A DNA stretch of 64,000 nucleotides from Oryzobacter faecalis (GCF_046764005.1 NZ_JBKOFW010000004.1:248001-312000); one strand, 5' to 3'; shown: positions 17,689-27,002, counted from the stretch's first letter. Translations and numbers: made by a program. The notes: generated by a model not told the origin, from the sequence alone.

Positions 17689-17825
17689 GGTCCCGGACTC
17701 TAGCGGCCCGGGTGGGGCCCCACCCGGTGGCCCCGGTGCGTCCCGCGCCACACTCGTGGCCGTCCTCGCGCGGGTCGCGGCGGCGCTGCGCGGGCGCCGC
17801 GCCCGGCTGGTCCGGCAGGGGTCGG

Positions 17826-18329
17826 TCAGACCCCCAAGGAGGCCGCGAGGCGCCCGAGGAGGGCGGCCAGCGCCTCGCGCTCTGCGGCGTCGAGGCCGCC
17901 GAGGAGTCGGGCCTCGTTGGCGACGTGGTCCTCCATCGCGGCGTCGATGACGCCTCGCCCCTTCGCCGTCAGGACGACGGTCCGTGACCGCCGGTCGGTC
18001 TCGCTCGGCCGGCGCTCGACGAGCCCGCGGGCCTCGAGCCGGTCGACCCGCTTCGAGACAGCGCCGGACGTGACGAGCGTTCGCTCGACGAGCTCGCCGG
18101 GTGTGAGGGCGTAGGGCGCCCCCTGGCGCCGCAGGGTCGCGAGCACGTCGAAGTCGCCCTCGCCGAGGCCGTGCCGGGCGTACACGGCCACGAGCTCGGG
18201 GGTGAGGGCGTTCGCGACCCGGTGCACGCGCCCGATGACGAGCAGGGGGGAGGTGTCGAGGTCGGGGCGCTCGTGCCGCCACTGGTCGACGACGTGGGCG
18301 ACGTGGTCGGTCTGCCTCGAGGGATCCAT
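17826..18329 (-). CDS. MarR family transcriptional regulator
   Basis: 167 residues from the ATG at 18329; a more upstream start would run through the operator and the divergent gene, so was rejected. Winged helix at about 55-130: FDVLATLRRQGAPYALTPGELVERTLVTSGAVSKRVDRLEARGLVERR, with the wing ETDRRSRTVVLT. Flanking helices form the dimer interface. Divergent from an EamA transporter with a tandem palindrome between the genes, the classic layout of a local repressor controlling an efflux pump and itself. The ligand is unknown. Confidence 0.9.
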   Translation of the reverse strand: MDPSRQTDHVAHVVDQWRHERPDLDTSPLLVIGRVHRVANALTPELVAVYARHGLGEGDFDVLATLRRQGAPYALTPGELVERTLVTSGAVSKRVDRLEARGLVERRPSETDRRSRTVVLTAKGRGVIDAAMEDHVANEARLLGGLDAAEREALAALLGRLAASLGV

Positions 18330-18343
18330 GGCGGGGAATGTAT

Positions 18344-18376
18344 CTTCCGTGGAAGGTATTATGTCTTCCGTGGAAG
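18344..18376. promoter_or_regulatory. Tandem palindromic operator between marR and eamA genes
   Basis: Two identical copies of CTTCCGTGGAAG (18344-18355 and 18365-18376), each an inverted repeat CTTCC-NN-GGAAG and each preceded by T. Their centres are 21 bp apart, two helical turns, so two dimers could bind the same DNA face. The second copy lies inside the first codons of the transporter. Probable binding site of the adjacent MarR protein. Confidence 0.7.
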
Positions 18377-19302
18377 AGAAAACTGCCGGACCGTGGACCG
18401 TCGTCCTCACCGCCGTTCCGCCCGTCGTGTGGGGCTCGACCTACGCGGTGACCCAGCTCTGGCTCCCGGCCGACCGCCCGTTCTTCGCGGCGGCCGCCCG
18501 GGTCCTGCCGGCCGGGCTGCTGCTGCTCCTCTGGGTGCGGCGGCTGCCGACCGGTGCGTGGTGGGGCCGCTCGCTCGTCCTCGGCGCCCTCAACCACGCC
18601 GTCTTCTTCGCGCTGCTCTACGTCGGCGCCTACCGGCTGCCGAGCGGCCTCGGCTCGACCCTGACCGCCGTCGCACCGCTCGTCATGATGGCGGTCGCCT
18701 TCCTCGTCCTCGGCGAGCGGCAGGCCCGCGTCACGGTCGTCGCCGCGCTCGCAGGCGTCGGCGGGGTCCTCGCCCTCGTCCAGCAGGTCGACCGGTCCGG
18801 CCCGGTCGACCCGGTCGGGGTGGCGGCGGTGCTGGGGGCGGTCGTGTCGTCCTCGGTCGGGTTCGTCCTCGTCAAGCGGTGGGCGCCGCCCTCGGACGTG
18901 CTGACGACGACCTCGTGGCAACTCGTCGCGGGCGGACTGCTCCTCGTCCCGCTCGCCTGGGGGGTCGAAGGGCCCCCGCCGGCGCTCGACCTCGCCGCCG
19001 TCGCCGCCCTCGCCTACCTCGGGCTCGCCGGCACCGCGCTCGGCTACGTCCTGTGGTTCCGGGGTCTCACCCGGATGGAGGCCGGCGCCGTCGCGATGGT
19101 CGGCCTCGTCAACCCCGTCGTCGGCACGACGCTCGGGGTCGCCCTCCTCGGCGAGCCGTTCGGCCCGGTGCACCTCGTCGCGATGGCCGTGACGCTCGGC
19201 AGCGTCCTCGTGGCCCAGGCGCCGGTCCGCCGGGTCCTCGCTCGGCGCGTCGAGCCCCTGACCTCACCTCGACTGTGGCGGACCAGACACGCCGCTGAGT
19301 AG
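18361..19302 (+). CDS. EamA/DMT family transporter (efflux)
   Basis: 313 residues with about ten membrane helices in two EamA halves (GSTYAV near 24 begins the first; the second half begins near residue 145). Typical drug/metabolite exporter (RhaT/YdcZ-like) of the inner membrane. The ATG at 18361 is preceded by GGAAGG at a short distance; a GTG four codons later is an alternative that would place the whole operator outside the coding region. Divergent from marR, so probably induced by the compound it exports. Confidence 0.88.
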   Translation: MSSVEEKTAGPWTVVLTAVPPVVWGSTYAVTQLWLPADRPFFAAAARVLPAGLLLLLWVRRLPTGAWWGRSLVLGALNHAVFFALLYVGAYRLPSGLGSTLTAVAPLVMMAVAFLVLGERQARVTVVAALAGVGGVLALVQQVDRSGPVDPVGVAAVLGAVVSSSVGFVLVKRWAPPSDVLTTTSWQLVAGGLLLVPLAWGVEGPPPALDLAAVAALAYLGLAGTALGYVLWFRGLTRMEAGAVAMVGLVNPVVGTTLGVALLGEPFGPVHLVAMAVTLGSVLVAQAPVRRVLARRVEPLTSPRLWRTRHAAE

Positions 19303-19381
19303 CGGTGCTCATGGCGGCGTGTCGCGGCCGGGAGGACGATGGAGGGGCACCCACGAGGGTGCCTGACCCCAGGAGCCCGCG

Positions 19382-20623
19382 ATGACCGCGCCCCCCGCCG
19401 CCGCACCTGACGCTCCCGCGCACCGAGACCCCACGCTGCACGCCGCCAGCCCGGCCCAGCTCCACTGGCTCGAGACCGAGCTGCGCGCGTGGCACGCCGA
19501 GGGCATCGTCGACGACCGGACGGCCGCGTCGATCCGTTCCCGCTACGTCGAGGTCCGCAAGGTCACGCTCGCGCGCATCGTCCTCACCCTGGGTGCCTGC
19601 TTCGTCGGGCTGGGCCTCATCTGGCTCGTCGCCTCCAACCTCGACGCGATGGCCCCGCTCACCCGGTTCGGCCTCATGGTCCTCATCTGGCTCGGCCTGG
19701 TCGTCGCGGCCGAGCTGCTCGCCACCCGGCGCGACCGCGAGGGCGACGTCGCCTCACCGGTCGTCGGTGCCGTGCGGCTGCTCGCCGCCGGTGCCTTCGG
19801 GGCCGTCGTCTTCCAGGCCGCCCAGAGCCTGCAGGTGCCCGCGTACGAGCCGCTGCTCCTCGGCGTGTGGGGGCTCGGGGCGGTCCTGTGGGCGTACGCC
19901 GTGCGGGGCGTCGCCCCGCTCGTCCTCGGGGTCGGGCTGCTCGCGGCATGGTTCGTCTGGCAGGTCGGTGACGTCGCCGACGACGCCTTCTCGGTCTCCA
20001 CGGCCCTGGGTGCGGCCGCTCTCGCGGCGGTCGCCCTGGGGGTCGGCACCGCAGCCCTCGGCCGGCGCGAGCTGGCCGTGCCCTGGCGCGAGGTCGGCGC
20101 CGCCCTCGCCCTGGTGGCCCTCTTCGTCGCCGCCCTCCCGTACGCGTGGGGCGAGCCCGCGACCTCGTGGGCCCTCTGGGCCGGCCTGGGCGCGGCCGTC
20201 GTCCTCGGCGCCCTCGCGGCCCTGCGCGGCGACCGGCACGACCGCCTCGAGGTCGCCCTCGCCGCGGTCGCCCTCGCGATGACCGTCGGGCTGGCGCTGT
20301 GGCGCTACGAGACCGACTCGATGTCGCCCGAGGACCTCTCGGCCGGGATGTGGCTGCGGGCCTTCCTCTCCGTCGCCGCCTACCTGCTCGTGGCGAGCGG
20401 GTACGCGGTGCTCGGCGGGCTGCGCGACACCGGACGCCTCACCTGGATGGCGACCGCCGCCCTCGTCGTCTTCGTCACGACCCAGGCCTTCGCCGTCTTC
20501 GCGCCGATCCTCTCCGGCGCCACCTTGTTCCTCGTCGTCGGCGTCGTCCTCCTCGTCACCGGGGTCCTGGCCGACCGTGGCCGACGACGGCTCGTCCGCG
20601 AGGCGAAGGAGGCCCGGTCATGA
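19382..20623 (+). CDS. DUF2157 multi-pass membrane protein
   Basis: 413 residues. A short soluble N-terminus (LHWLETELRAWHAEGIVDDRTAASI, the usual DUF2157 opening) is followed by about ten to twelve hydrophobic helices. Together with the next gene it forms the widespread DUF2157-GDYXXLXY pair, which encodes two membrane proteins of unknown function. Stop and next start overlap as ATGA. The RBS is GGAG, 8 bases before the ATG at 19382. Confidence 0.85.
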   Translation: MTAPPAAAPDAPAHRDPTLHAASPAQLHWLETELRAWHAEGIVDDRTAASIRSRYVEVRKVTLARIVLTLGACFVGLGLIWLVASNLDAMAPLTRFGLMVLIWLGLVVAAELLATRRDREGDVASPVVGAVRLLAAGAFGAVVFQAAQSLQVPAYEPLLLGVWGLGAVLWAYAVRGVAPLVLGVGLLAAWFVWQVGDVADDAFSVSTALGAAALAAVALGVGTAALGRRELAVPWREVGAALALVALFVAALPYAWGEPATSWALWAGLGAAVVLGALAALRGDRHDRLEVALAAVALAMTVGLALWRYETDSMSPEDLSAGMWLRAFLSVAAYLLVASGYAVLGGLRDTGRLTWMATAALVVFVTTQAFAVFAPILSGATLFLVVGVVLLVTGVLADRGRRRLVREAKEARS

Positions 20624-21204
20624 CGACGTCCCCCGGCACCGAGGTGCTCCCCCCGAACCCGCCCGCCCAGCCTCCCGCCGCCCTGCCCGAGGGCATCCGC
20701 CGCCGCCGGATCGCCGTCCTCGTCGTCGTCCTCGTCCAGCTCGCGCTCGTCGTCGTGGCGGTGTGGTCGCCGCTGGCGGCGCGGCTCACCGGCGAGGAGG
20801 TCCGGCTGCGCGTCGCGCCCGTCGACCCCGTCGACCCGTTCCGGGGCGCCTACGTCGACCTGGCCTACCCGGACCTGCCCGACCAGCCAGGTGGCCGGTC
20901 CGAGCCGCTCACCGACGCCGAGCAGAAGGCCGTCGACGAGCAGCGGGGCGAGGCCTTCGTCCCGCTCACGCGCGAGGGCGAGGTCTGGGTCGGGGGTCCG
21001 GTCCAGCGCACTCGCCCGACCGACGGGCTCTACCTGCGCTGCGACGACTCCGACTGGCGCCTGGACTGTGGCATCGAGAGCTGGTTCCTGCCGCAGGACG
21101 AGGCGCGCGCCCTCGAGGACGCGGTGCGCGCCGGGACGGCGGTCGCGACGCTGCGGGTCGACGGGCGCGGCAACGCTGCCCTCGTCGGCGTCGACCCCCG
21201 CTGA
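20620..21204 (+). CDS. GDYXXLXY-domain membrane-anchored protein
   Basis: 194 residues: one N-terminal membrane helix (residues 27-50), then an extracytoplasmic domain. The family motif GDYxxLxY appears here as GAYVDLAY near residue 74, so the signature aspartate is alanine; the preceding DPVDPFR block is well kept. Two cysteines near 139 and 147 could form a disulfide. Translationally coupled to the DUF2157 gene by ATGA. Unknown function. Confidence 0.85.
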   Translation: MTTSPGTEVLPPNPPAQPPAALPEGIRRRRIAVLVVVLVQLALVVVAVWSPLAARLTGEEVRLRVAPVDPVDPFRGAYVDLAYPDLPDQPGGRSEPLTDAEQKAVDEQRGEAFVPLTREGEVWVGGPVQRTRPTDGLYLRCDDSDWRLDCGIESWFLPQDEARALEDAVRAGTAVATLRVDGRGNAALVGVDPR

Positions 21205-21256
21205 CGCGCGCGTGCCGCCGGACGCTGGGGCGCCCGAGGCCCGGCATGATGCGCGC

Positions 21257-22114
21257 ATGAGCAGCGACGCCGTCGACCGTGCCCAGCGCGCCCTCGAGGA
21301 GGGCATCTCCACCGACTTCAGCCGGGCCATGTCGTACGGCGACTACCTCGACCTGCCGACCCTGCTGTCGGCCCAGCACCCGCGCAGCGAGCCCGCGCAG
21401 CACGACGAGCTGCTCTTCATCGTCCAGCACCAGGTGGCCGAGCTCTGGCTCAAGCTGCTCCTCCACGAGGTGCACTCGGCGCGCTCCCTGCTCGCGTCCG
21501 ACGAGCTCGCGCCCGCCCTCAAGCGGCTCGCGCGGGTCAAACACGTGCAGAAGCAGCTCGTCGAGCAGTGGGACGTCCTCGCCACGCTGACCCCGAGCGA
21601 GTACGCGCAGATCCGGCCCTTCCTCGCGACGAGCTCGGGGTTCCAGAGCCACCAGTACCGCGCGGTGGAGTTCCTCCTCGGCAACAAGAACGCCGACATG
21701 GTGCGGGTGTTCGAGCACTCGCCGGAGGAGCACGCGGGGCTGCAGCGGCTGCTCGGCGAGCCGACGCTGTACGACGAGTTCCTCCGCCACCTCGCCCGTC
21801 AGGGCTACGCGGTGCCGGCCGAGGTGCTCGAGCGAGACATCACCCAGCCCTACCGGATGTCCGAGGCGCTCGTCGACGTCGTCGCCGAGGTCTACGCCGA
21901 CCCGGCCTCGCACTGGGGCGTCTACGAGACCTGCGAGGAGCTCGTCGACATCGAGGACCTGTTCCAGCAGTGGCGTTTCCGGCACCTCCAGGTCGTCTCG
22001 CGCACCATCGGACAGCGTCAGGGGACCGGCGGCAGCAGCGGCGTCGACTTCCTGCGGCGCGCCCTCGACCTCACGTTCTTCCCCGAGCTGTACGCCGTCC
22101 GCACCCGCGTCTGA
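21257..22114 (+). CDS. kynA: Tryptophan 2,3-dioxygenase
   Basis: 285 residues from the ATG at 21257. Heme enzyme that opens the indole ring of tryptophan to N-formylkynurenine. Signatures: SYGDYLDLPTLL near 31, HDELLFIVQHQVAELWLKLLLHE at 53-76, FQSHQYRAVEFLLGNKN near 130, and FRHLQVVSRTIG...GTGGSSGVDFLRRAL near 240-265 (proximal heme histidine and substrate loop). No kynureninase or formamidase adjoins it, so the rest of the pathway must be elsewhere. Cytoplasmic. Confidence 0.95.
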   Translation: MSSDAVDRAQRALEEGISTDFSRAMSYGDYLDLPTLLSAQHPRSEPAQHDELLFIVQHQVAELWLKLLLHEVHSARSLLASDELAPALKRLARVKHVQKQLVEQWDVLATLTPSEYAQIRPFLATSSGFQSHQYRAVEFLLGNKNADMVRVFEHSPEEHAGLQRLLGEPTLYDEFLRHLARQGYAVPAEVLERDITQPYRMSEALVDVVAEVYADPASHWGVYETCEELVDIEDLFQQWRFRHLQVVSRTIGQRQGTGGSSGVDFLRRALDLTFFPELYAVRTRV

Positions 22115-22216
22115 GGCCGGCGTTCGTGCGTTCGGCCGCGGGGTGGGTCCGGCGAAGGGTGGCGAGTGGCTGCTCGTCCGGTGCCCGAGGCGCCCTTTCC
22201 CACCCCTCACGGCATC

Positions 22217-23119
22217 TCAGGGGAGCAGCAGGCGGGTGAGCCGGCGGCGGAGTGTCTCCCGGCGCGGGGCGCTCGAGAAGGACAGGGCGGTCATGTCGAC
22301 GTAGGCCCAGCCCGAGTCCTCGATGGAGGCGCGTCGCTCGCGGTCTCGCTGCCAGGTGCGGCGGTCGGTGCGGTGGACGTCCCCGTCGTACTCGCCGACG
22401 ACCCGCTGCCGGCGCCACACGAAGTCGCTCGTCGCGAGCCAGCCGCCGTGCTCGTCGCGGACCGCGGCGTTGAGCTCGGGCTCGGGTAGCCCCCACATGG
22501 CGAACCACCAGCGCGCGACGCTCTCGCCGGGCGAGGCCGACGCCGAGCGGGCCAGGGCCGCGACGGCCCGGAGGTCCGCGGCTCCACGCCGTCCGGTGCG
22601 GGCGGAGGCGGCGGTGCGCATCCCGTCGCCCGTGGTGTGTCGGCGACGGAGCAGGACGTCGGCGGCCGCCAGCAGGTGGGCGGGGTCCCACCGGCCAGCG
22701 AGGTCGCACCACGTGTCGAGTGCTGACGTCACGCGCAGCCCGGCGACGACGTGCACCTCCCGGTCGCCCAGTCCCCGGTGGTGGCGGCAACCGGAACGCT
22801 CGATGCGCGGGCGGTCGTCGGCGCGCATGACGTCGAGCACCTCCGCGTGTCCCGCCCAGGCGAGCGGCGTCGGCAGGCCATGCAGGCGCGCGGCGGTGGT
22901 GTGGCTGAAGGCGCAGTCGGGCGGGAGGGCCATCGCGAACGCCTGCGCATGGGTGAGGTGGTCGACGTCGAGGTCGGCCCGGCGGCGCACGCCTCGCGTC
23001 GGGGCGACGAGGTCGGAGCCGCGCAACCGTCCTCGGGACAGCTCGAGGTCGCGCGCCCGCTCCAGCGTGAACGGACCGGCGAAGAGCTGGTCCGGGAGCC
23101 GGATCCGCGGTGTGGCCAT
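22217..23119 (-). CDS. DUF559/AbiEi-like protein with VSR-type nuclease fold
   Basis: 300 residues from the ATG at 23119. The N-terminal two-thirds resembles AbiEi-type antitoxins (DLVAPTRGVRR, CAFSHTTAARLHGLP, the latter a helix-turn-helix-like stretch). The C-terminal 100 residues are VSR/DUF559-like, with EYDGDVHRTD and later ERRASIEDSGWAYV marking a PD-(D/E)XK-type core. Actinobacteria carry many such orphan genes. A second one is at 36302-37270. Possible roles are nucleic-acid repair or defence; no partner toxin is adjacent. Confidence 0.75.
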   Translation of the reverse strand: MATPRIRLPDQLFAGPFTLERARDLELSRGRLRGSDLVAPTRGVRRRADLDVDHLTHAQAFAMALPPDCAFSHTTAARLHGLPTPLAWAGHAEVLDVMRADDRPRIERSGCRHHRGLGDREVHVVAGLRVTSALDTWCDLAGRWDPAHLLAAADVLLRRRHTTGDGMRTAASARTGRRGAADLRAVAALARSASASPGESVARWWFAMWGLPEPELNAAVRDEHGGWLATSDFVWRRQRVVGEYDGDVHRTDRRTWQRDRERRASIEDSGWAYVDMTALSFSSAPRRETLRRRLTRLLLP

Positions 23120-23318
23120 GCCGAGACCCTGACGGTCGCGTATGGCCGGGGACAGCCTCCGCCCCGGGCTGTGGAGGACGCGTCCGGAGGGCCACCCCTG
23201 TGGACGACGGTCCGAGGGGTGGCCATCGGCTCTCCAGAAGCCCGCCGGGCAGCCGGTGACCACCCTTCGCCGGTCGGGCCGGCGGTCCGAGCGGACCCGT
23301 CCCGGCATACTCGGCCGC

Positions 23319-24242
23319 ATGCCCCGCGTCATCCACACCGCGCAGGCCCTCGTCGACGCCGTCATGGAGGTACCGATCCTGCCGGGGCGGGGCGGCAACG
23401 TCATGGCGACCTCGTACGAGCGGTACGCCGGTGGCGCCGTGACGATCCTGCTCGCCGCCGCCCGGTCCGGGGCCACGTGCGTGCACGCCGGGTCGGTCGG
23501 CACCGGGCCGAACGGCGACCTCGTCCGGGCGGCGCTGGCGGCCGAGGGCGTGGCGCTCTCCGCTCCCGCCGTCGCCGACCTCGACACCGGGGTGTGCGTC
23601 GTCCTCGTCGAGCCCAGCGCCGAGCGGTCCTTCGTCACGACCCAGGGCGCCGAGCGACACATCAGCGTCGCCTCGCTCGACGCCTGCGCCCCCGAGGCCG
23701 GGGACCTCGTCTGCGTCAGCGGCTACTCGCTCGTCGGTCGGACGCGGGACCCCCTCGTCGAGTGGCTCGGGTCGCTCGCCGAGGAGGTCGTCGTCGTCCT
23801 CGACCCCGGTGCGACCTTCGCCGAGCTCGACCACCGCACCCGCGAGACCGTCCTCGCCCGCACGGACGTCTGGACCGGGAACGCCGACGAGGCCGCGTCG
23901 CTCGCGGGCGTCACGGGGACGGAGGAGGCGGCCCTCGTCGTCGAGTCCCTGCTCCCCGCCGGCTCGGTCACGATCGTCAGGGACGGACCGCGTGGTTGCA
24001 CCGTCAGGGAGGGCGGACGCAGCACGCACCTCCCCGGGCACCCCCAGCGGCCGGTCGACACCAACGGGGCCGGCGACACCCACACGGGCGTCCTCCTCGC
24101 CGAGCGCGCGGCAGGGGCGACGTGGGCCGAGGCGGCCCGGCGCGCCAACGCCGCGGGTGCCATCAAGGTGACCAGGCGGGGCCCGGACACCGCACCGACG
24201 AGGGCGGAGATCGACGCGTTCCTGCGGCTCGCCGCGCGCTGA
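23319..24242 (+). CDS. PfkB family carbohydrate/nucleoside kinase
   Basis: 307 residues. An early GGNVMATSYERYAGGAVTILLAAARSG segment matches the substrate-binding glycine region and DTNGAGDTHTG near residue 245 matches PfkB signature 2, where the D of GAGD is the catalytic base. Threonine replaces the usual phenylalanine after GAGD. ATP-dependent phosphorylation of a sugar or nucleoside is expected; the substrate is not clear. Monocistronic, divergent from the DUF559 gene. Confidence 0.85.
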   Translation: MPRVIHTAQALVDAVMEVPILPGRGGNVMATSYERYAGGAVTILLAAARSGATCVHAGSVGTGPNGDLVRAALAAEGVALSAPAVADLDTGVCVVLVEPSAERSFVTTQGAERHISVASLDACAPEAGDLVCVSGYSLVGRTRDPLVEWLGSLAEEVVVVLDPGATFAELDHRTRETVLARTDVWTGNADEAASLAGVTGTEEAALVVESLLPAGSVTIVRDGPRGCTVREGGRSTHLPGHPQRPVDTNGAGDTHTGVLLAERAAGATWAEAARRANAAGAIKVTRRGPDTAPTRAEIDAFLRLAAR

Positions 24243-24472
24243 GCCAAGCGGCCCTCACGAAGCTCTCAGGAACGGGGGAAATGGCTCGTTCGGGTCATGG
24301 GCAGCGGTGCGGCACACGGGCATAGTCACTTCTCGGTGGGTGACCACCACCGCACCCGGACCCGACTCGCGGGGGCCCTGAACCGGACGCGGTCATGACG
24401 TGCACCGGCACGTGACGCGGGCTCACGCCTCGAGCCCGTCGATGACCGACCGAGGTTCCCGGAGGACCAGGT

Positions 24473-26431
24473 ATGTCCGTCTTGCACTGGGCACGTGCTG
24501 CTGCCGCGCCCGTATCAACCACCCGTTCCGTCCGTCGCCGCAGGTTGCGCGCGCACGGCACCACGGTCGCGCTCCTCGCGACCCTGACGTTCGCCCCCGT
24601 CGCGCTGATCGCCGCTCCCGCGGCCATGGCGGCCGATGGCCCGTTCGTCATCGACGGCAACGTCCCCGACCCGAACACCGCCTTCCTCGAGGACCCCGAG
24701 GGCAACGTCAAGGAGCTCGGCCCGCTCAACTCCAACACCACGAAGATCGGCGTCATCCACGGCGACGCGGTGCCGACCCTCGGCCTGACCAACCCCAACG
24801 GCCAGGTGGACCTGCGCGGCGCCTGGCTCGACACCGAGCGCGAGGCCGGCAAGGACTGGCTGTACTTCGCGTGGGAGCGCGACAACTCGACCGGCAGTGG
24901 CTTCATCGCGTACGAGTTCATGCAGGACGCCGCCCCCGCCGCGTGTGCGTACGGGACGGCAACAGCGGAGCAGCTCATCGCGAACTGCAACCCGTGGGCG
25001 AACCGCAAGGCGGGGGACTTCCTCATCCTCTGGGACCAGCAGGGCGGCAGTCGTGACCTCTTCCTGCGAGTCTGGTCGGGAACCGCTCCGAACCTGACGC
25101 TGAGCCCCCCCGGCGCACCGCTCGACGCCGCCGTCTCGCAGGCCGAGTACAGCCCGGACGGCTTCTTCGGCGAGGCAGCGGTGAACCTCACGGACACGAT
25201 CTTCGGTGGCAGCACCGCGTGCCGGGTCTTCGCCAACACGATCCCCAGCACGGTGACCGGCAACTCGGACACGGCCGACTACAAGGACACGATCCTGCAG
25301 ACGGCCCCCCCGATCACGAACTGCACCTCGACGACCGTGACGACGCCCCAGACGTCCACCGGTTCGGTCATCGGCTCCGGTGGGATCTCCATCGGCACCG
25401 GTGTGGCAGCGGTCCGTGACTCGGCCGTCGTGAACATCGCGGGCGGCACCGCCACCCCCGCAGGCTCGGTCGCGTTCTTCCTCTGCAAGGTCGACTCGCC
25501 CGGGCTGTGCACGACAGGCGGCACGAGCGTCGGGTCGACGAACCTCAGCGGCGCCTCGTACCCGGTGACCGTGAACTCGCCCACGGCCTACGTGACGTCG
25601 GCCGGCCGGTACTGCTGGCGAGCCGTCTTCAGCGGTGACAGCGCGAACGGCATCCCCGGCTCGAGCGACTCGTCGGCCACCGAGTGCTTCGTCGTCAACC
25701 CCGTGACGGCGACGCTGTCGACGTCGGCCGGTGCTGACGTCTTCCTCGGCAACGCGGTCACCGACCAGGCCACCTTGGGTGGCACGGCCACCCAGCCGGC
25801 CAACCCGGTCATCAACCTGACCGGCACCGCTGGCGCCGCCGCCGGCGGGACGATCACGTTCAAGCTGTACGGCCCGAGCACGACCGGCTGTGGAGCACTC
25901 GTGTACACCTCGCCCACGGTCGCGGTGAGTGGCAACGGCACATACGACTCGCCCAACCCGCAGTTCGTGCCGACGGCCGCCGGTGACTACCACTGGGTCG
26001 CCGTGTACAGCGGCAACCTGCCGAACACCCTCGGTGTGACGCACAACTCCGACTGCACGGACACCGGCGAGGACGTCACGGTCAACACCGTCGCGTCGTC
26101 GATGACGACCGCGCAGCGCTGGGTCCCGAACGACACCGCCACCATCTCGGCACCCGCCGGTGGGGCTCTGGCCGGTGACGTGACGTTCACGCTCTACGCC
26201 AGCGCGAACTGCACCGGCACCGTCGTGTACGGCCCGGTGGACGTCGCGGTCGCCGGGGCGTCTCCGCAGCAGGCGTCGACGTCGAACACCACCGCGGTCA
26301 CGGCCAGCGGCTCCTACTCCTGGCTCGTCGCCTACGACAGCGACAACTCGGCCCAGCGCGACATCCCGGGCAGCTGCCACGAGACCACCGCGCTGACGAT
26401 CTCGAACGGAGGCACGGTCTCCAGCCCGTGA
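24473..26431 (+). CDS. Secreted Ig-like surface protein
   Basis: 652 residues from the ATG at 24473 with GGAGGA upstream. A long Sec signal (basic RRRRLR, then a hydrophobic core, cut near AMAA, residue 54). The N-terminal domain (55-270) is soluble with few cysteines. Next come at least three Ig-like repeats (about 285-405, 405-540, 540-645), each ending in a YCWRAVFSGD or YHWVAVYSGN or YSWLVAYDSD motif and containing a paired cysteine. No sortase signal is visible. The repeats suggest a rod-like extracellular protein. A strong hairpin follows. Confidence 0.8.
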   Translation: MSVLHWARAAAAPVSTTRSVRRRRLRAHGTTVALLATLTFAPVALIAAPAAMAADGPFVIDGNVPDPNTAFLEDPEGNVKELGPLNSNTTKIGVIHGDAVPTLGLTNPNGQVDLRGAWLDTEREAGKDWLYFAWERDNSTGSGFIAYEFMQDAAPAACAYGTATAEQLIANCNPWANRKAGDFLILWDQQGGSRDLFLRVWSGTAPNLTLSPPGAPLDAAVSQAEYSPDGFFGEAAVNLTDTIFGGSTACRVFANTIPSTVTGNSDTADYKDTILQTAPPITNCTSTTVTTPQTSTGSVIGSGGISIGTGVAAVRDSAVVNIAGGTATPAGSVAFFLCKVDSPGLCTTGGTSVGSTNLSGASYPVTVNSPTAYVTSAGRYCWRAVFSGDSANGIPGSSDSSATECFVVNPVTATLSTSAGADVFLGNAVTDQATLGGTATQPANPVINLTGTAGAAAGGTITFKLYGPSTTGCGALVYTSPTVAVSGNGTYDSPNPQFVPTAAGDYHWVAVYSGNLPNTLGVTHNSDCTDTGEDVTVNTVASSMTTAQRWVPNDTATISAPAGGALAGDVTFTLYASANCTGTVVYGPVDVAVAGASPQQASTSNTTAVTASGSYSWLVAYDSDNSAQRDIPGSCHETTALTISNGGTVSSP

Positions 26432-26442
26432 TCGCAGGACTG

Positions 26443-26477
26443 CGGTCGGCCCGTCACCGGTGACGACGGGCTGACCG
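26443..26477. terminator. Strong terminator-like hairpin
   Basis: Arms 26443-26455 and 26465-26477 are 13 bases with 12 pairing (arm CGGTCGGCCCGTC), around a 9-base loop. Lies 12 bases after the surface-protein stop and before the convergent MerR gene; it may terminate transcription from both sides. No T-run follows. Confidence 0.65.
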
Positions 26478-26531
26478 CCGGCGGGGTCGGTCTCCTGAGG
26501 CGGGAGGCCGGCCCCGCTCCGTGCGCGCGCG

Positions 26532-26987
26532 TCAGGCCAGGGAGTCGAGGTCGCTGCGGCACCGCTGCTCGAACTCGGTGAGCTCGGACAGGGCGGCGTC
26601 GAGGTCGCGCCGGCGCTGCTCGAGGTCGGCGCGGCGGGCGTCGATCTGGTCGAGGACGTACTCGAGCTGGCTGCGGCGACCGCGGGGCGCGTCGTAGAGG
26701 TCGATGATCGTGCGGATCTCGTCGAGGGGGAACCCGAGGCGGCGGCCGCGGAGGATGAGGCCGAGCCGGGTGCGGTCGCGGCGGTGGTAGACGCGGGTGG
26801 TGCCGCGCCGCTCGGGGGAGATGAGCCCGAGGTCCTCGTAGTGGCGCACCGTGCGGTGGGTGACCCCGAACTCGTCGGCGACCTGCGCGATCGACCACGT
26901 GCGGCCGCGATCGTGGGCCTCCTCGGCGGCCTCGGCGGAGCCGGCTGAGCCGGCGGAGCGGGCCGCGGTGGCGCTGGGGGTTGGCAT
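26532..26987 (-). CDS. MerR family regulator, LiuR-like
   Basis: 151 residues. The MerR winged helix starts near 31 (WSIAQVADEFGVTHRTVRHYEDLGLISPERRG), then RVYHRRDRTRLGLILRGRRLGFPLDEI, followed by a coiled-coil dimerisation helix with a cysteine near 143. Divergent from an acyl-CoA dehydrogenase and a carboxylase beta subunit, which is the layout of LiuR regulators of branched-chain amino acid catabolism. A near-perfect palindrome lies between them. Ala/Ser/Gly-rich N-terminal extension of 25 residues. Confidence 0.85.
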   Translation of the reverse strand: MPTPSATAARSAGSAGSAEAAEEAHDRGRTWSIAQVADEFGVTHRTVRHYEDLGLISPERRGTTRVYHRRDRTRLGLILRGRRLGFPLDEIRTIIDLYDAPRGRRSQLEYVLDQIDARRADLEQRRRDLDAALSELTEFEQRCRSDLDSLA

Positions 26988-27002
26988 ACCGGGGAGTATT
27001 GC

